Below are positions 15,008-16,681 of a stretch of 16,681 bases of DNA, piece by piece. Under the pieces are notes generated by a model that did not search any database, was not told where the DNA came from, and saw only the letters and a program-made list of their open reading frames with translations. Location of the stretch: the NCBI GenBank assembly GCA_030597865.1, contig JAUVQZ010000035.1, forward strand, positions 1 through 16,681, in the 5' to 3' direction. The stretch comes from Pseudomonadota bacterium (GTDB lineage Bacteria; Desulfobacterota; Desulfobulbia; Desulfobulbales; SURF-16). How positions within the stretch are numbered: position 1 is the first letter of the stretch; each line of letters starts with the position of its first letter. Both the position numbers and the translations under genes were made by a program.

Positions 15008-16681
15008 TTTTTCCCCGTCGATTCATAAAACAGATCAGAGCCAGCTACTCGGCCAAGCTCATTTTCATCTTCATCGTTGCCCTCTTTACCATGGCCGCGG
15101 TCCTTAACTTCACCTTTCTCAACCTGCAGAAAACGGCGTATCGGGATTATATGGCAAAGAGCGGTCTGGCAATCACCCGCCTCCTGGCCACCTCCATCCA
15201 GGTAGAGGTCTTTGCCGAAAACATTGCCGCCCTCAAGGCCGCCCTTGCGGCCCTCAAGGACCAGGATAATATCCTCAGGGTGGTGGTGATGACTGACAGG
15301 GGTACTATTCTTGCCTCCCACTCCTTCAATGATGGTACACAGCCTGGCCCCTCGCCCAGCCATGAAACCCTCTATGCCGATATCCGCCGGGCAGCGCCAT
15401 TTTTCAGGGAATTTCCCCACAGCTTTACCTTCTGGACACCGGTCCTTGCCATGCCCGCCCATGGCAGTGACGACGCCCTCTATTTTGAGGATGATACCCA
15501 GGCAGCTCCCCCACCACCTGTGATTCTGGGTTATGTGACCCTGGACATATCAAAAGAACAGTATGAAAAGAATATGCGCCAGATCTTCCTCAGGACCGGC
15601 CTTATCATCCTCATCATCCTCATCATTCTGGTAAGTGGCGTGTCACTCATCTTTCGCAGGCTGACCCAGCCCCTGCAGGACCTCATTGCCAAAATCAAAC
15701 AGGAACGGGATATCGGTGATAACCGTGACGATATCGGCCTCCTTGACACCACGGTCACCAGACTTGTTGAGGATTTAGACCATGCCTTCCAGACCATCAA
15801 TGAGCTGACAGACGGCCTGGAGGAGCAGGTGGATGATCGCACCCGGCAGCTGGCCACGGCAAACATGGAGCTCACCAAACGCCAGGAGTACCTCGAGGCG
15901 TCAAACAACAAACTGGCCAGGGCCATGCAGGGCCTACAGGAGGCCGAAGGGCAACTCATTCAGTCGGAGAAAATGGCGGCAATCGGCCAGTTGGTGGCCG
16001 GGGTGGCCCATGAGATCAATAATAATATTAACTTCATTTCCGGCGCCCTCCCCTCCCTGGAGCGGACCATAACTGACATCCGCCGACTGACGGAAAAATG
16101 TACTGCTGCCTGTGCCGATCCAACTGACACGAAATTAAGGGAGGCCAGGGCAGTGCAGAGGGAGCTTGCCGAGGATGGAACCTTTGACTCCCTGGAAATC
16201 CTCATGGACAATATCCACGAGGGGGTTCGCCGGACAACAGGGATCATTACTGATCTCCAGACATTTTCCAGGGCCGAGGAACATGGTCACAAGGCCATTG
16301 ATATCCATGAAGCCATTGACTCCACCATCACCTTTCTCGACAAAGACCACCTCCACCCCATTGAGATCATCAAGGATTATGGGGAAATGCCCCTGGTTTT
16401 CTGCCGTCCGGATCGCCTTAATCAGGTTTTTCTGAATATAATGAATAATGCCCTGCATGCCATGGGCCCGCAGGGGGGCACCCTCACCGTCTCCACCTGT
16501 GTGGCAGATGGCCGGGCCCATATTTGTTTCCGCGATACCGGCTCAGGAATCAGCAAGGAGATTCTGCCCAAGATCTTTGACCCCTTCTTCACCTGTAAAG
16601 ATATTGGTGAGGGCTCGGGTATCGGTCTTGCCATCAGCTATAAAATAATAGAGCAGCATGCGGGCCGTATCGAGGTGACAA
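15004..16681 (+). CDS. Membrane sensor histidine kinase, 3' end beyond the right edge
   Basis: ATG 15004 overlaps the preceding stop (ATGA), and the frame is open for 559 codons to the window edge. Residues 19-41 form the first membrane helix (LIFIFIVALFTMAAVLNFTF) and about 198-216 the second (LIILIILIILVSGVSLIF). Between them is a periplasmic sensor domain with a PAS-like core (NILRVVVMTDRGTILASHS). A HAMP-like linker and a long coiled coil (about 260-322) lead to SEKMAAIGQLVAGVAHEINN with phospho-acceptor His336. The ATPase domain has N box FLNIMNNALHAM, DTGSGIS and EGSGIGLAISY. It is a complete transmitter as far as can be seen; any receiver or further domain would lie outside. Its periplasmic domain probably senses the binding protein encoded just upstream. 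Confidence 0.94.
   Translation, partial: MIFPRRFIKQIRASYSAKLIFIFIVALFTMAAVLNFTFLNLQKTAYRDYMAKSGLAITRLLATSIQVEVFAENIAALKAALAALKDQDNILRVVVMTDRGTILASHSFNDGTQPGPSPSHETLYADIRRAAPFFREFPHSFTFWTPVLAMPAHGSDDALYFEDDTQAAPPPPVILGYVTLDISKEQYEKNMRQIFLRTGLIILIILIILVSGVSLIFRRLTQPLQDLIAKIKQERDIGDNRDDIGLLDTTVTRLVEDLDHAFQTINELTDGLEEQVDDRTRQLATANMELTKRQEYLEASNNKLARAMQGLQEAEGQLIQSEKMAAIGQLVAGVAHEINNNINFISGALPSLERTITDIRRLTEKCTAACADPTDTKLREARAVQRELAEDGTFDSLEILMDNIHEGVRRTTGIITDLQTFSRAEEHGHKAIDIHEAIDSTITFLDKDHLHPIEIIKDYGEMPLVFCRPDRLNQVFLNIMNNALHAMGPQGGTLTVSTCVADGRAHICFRDTGSGISKEILPKIFDPFFTCKDIGEGSGIGLAISYKIIEQHAGRIEVT

Overview
The window reads as chromosomal DNA from a Gram-negative bacterium, most likely a sulfate-reducer-like member of the Desulfobacterota (former Deltaproteobacteria). 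The reasons are a folate-dependent TrmFO in place of TrmA, an adenylate kinase with a four-cysteine (zinc-type) LID, large multi-domain sensor kinases, a TonB-dependent receptor (so an outer membrane is present) and dense intergenic palindromes. The lineage is an inference; there is no rRNA or other strong marker.

Layout. (1) 1-1148, minus: an unidentified gene that runs off the left edge. (2) 1636-4452, plus: a hybrid sensor kinase whose sensor is a fused solute-binding domain. (3) 4453-4990: no gene, but two inverted-repeat elements. (4) 7129-4991, minus: adk then trmFO, housekeeping genes with a good sigma70-type promoter upstream of adk. (5) 7130-8043: a gene-poor stretch with a terminator, a repeated structured block, the tail of a decayed permease and a pair of facing repeats. 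(6) 8044-10760, plus: an ABC importer of the nitrate/sulfonate/taurine type (permease, ATPase, binding lipoprotein). Its permease is frameshifted by an extra copy of a 5-bp tandem repeat. (7) 10761-11590: an array of long direct repeats, palindromes and terminators. (8) 13657-11590, minus: a TonB-dependent receptor followed by a 31-residue peptide gene with a Cys-Cys pair and its own intrinsic terminator. (9) 14096-16681, plus: a periplasmic binding protein overlapping a sensor histidine kinase that runs off the right edge.

How the parts may work together. Four separate modules handle small ligands at the envelope: the kinase with its fused binding domain, the ABC importer, the TonB receptor and the binding-protein/kinase pair. 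The TonB receptor and the ABC importer could form an outer- plus inner-membrane route for one compound, with the flanking kinases sensing it, but no ligand can be read from the sequence. The least explained elements are the small Cys-Cys peptide gene behind the receptor, the twice-occurring structured block with compensated stem changes (7259-7411 and 11045-11201), and the (CCTGG)4 tract that switches the permease reading frame.

Limits: everything was read by eye, with no homology search, folding program or codon statistics.
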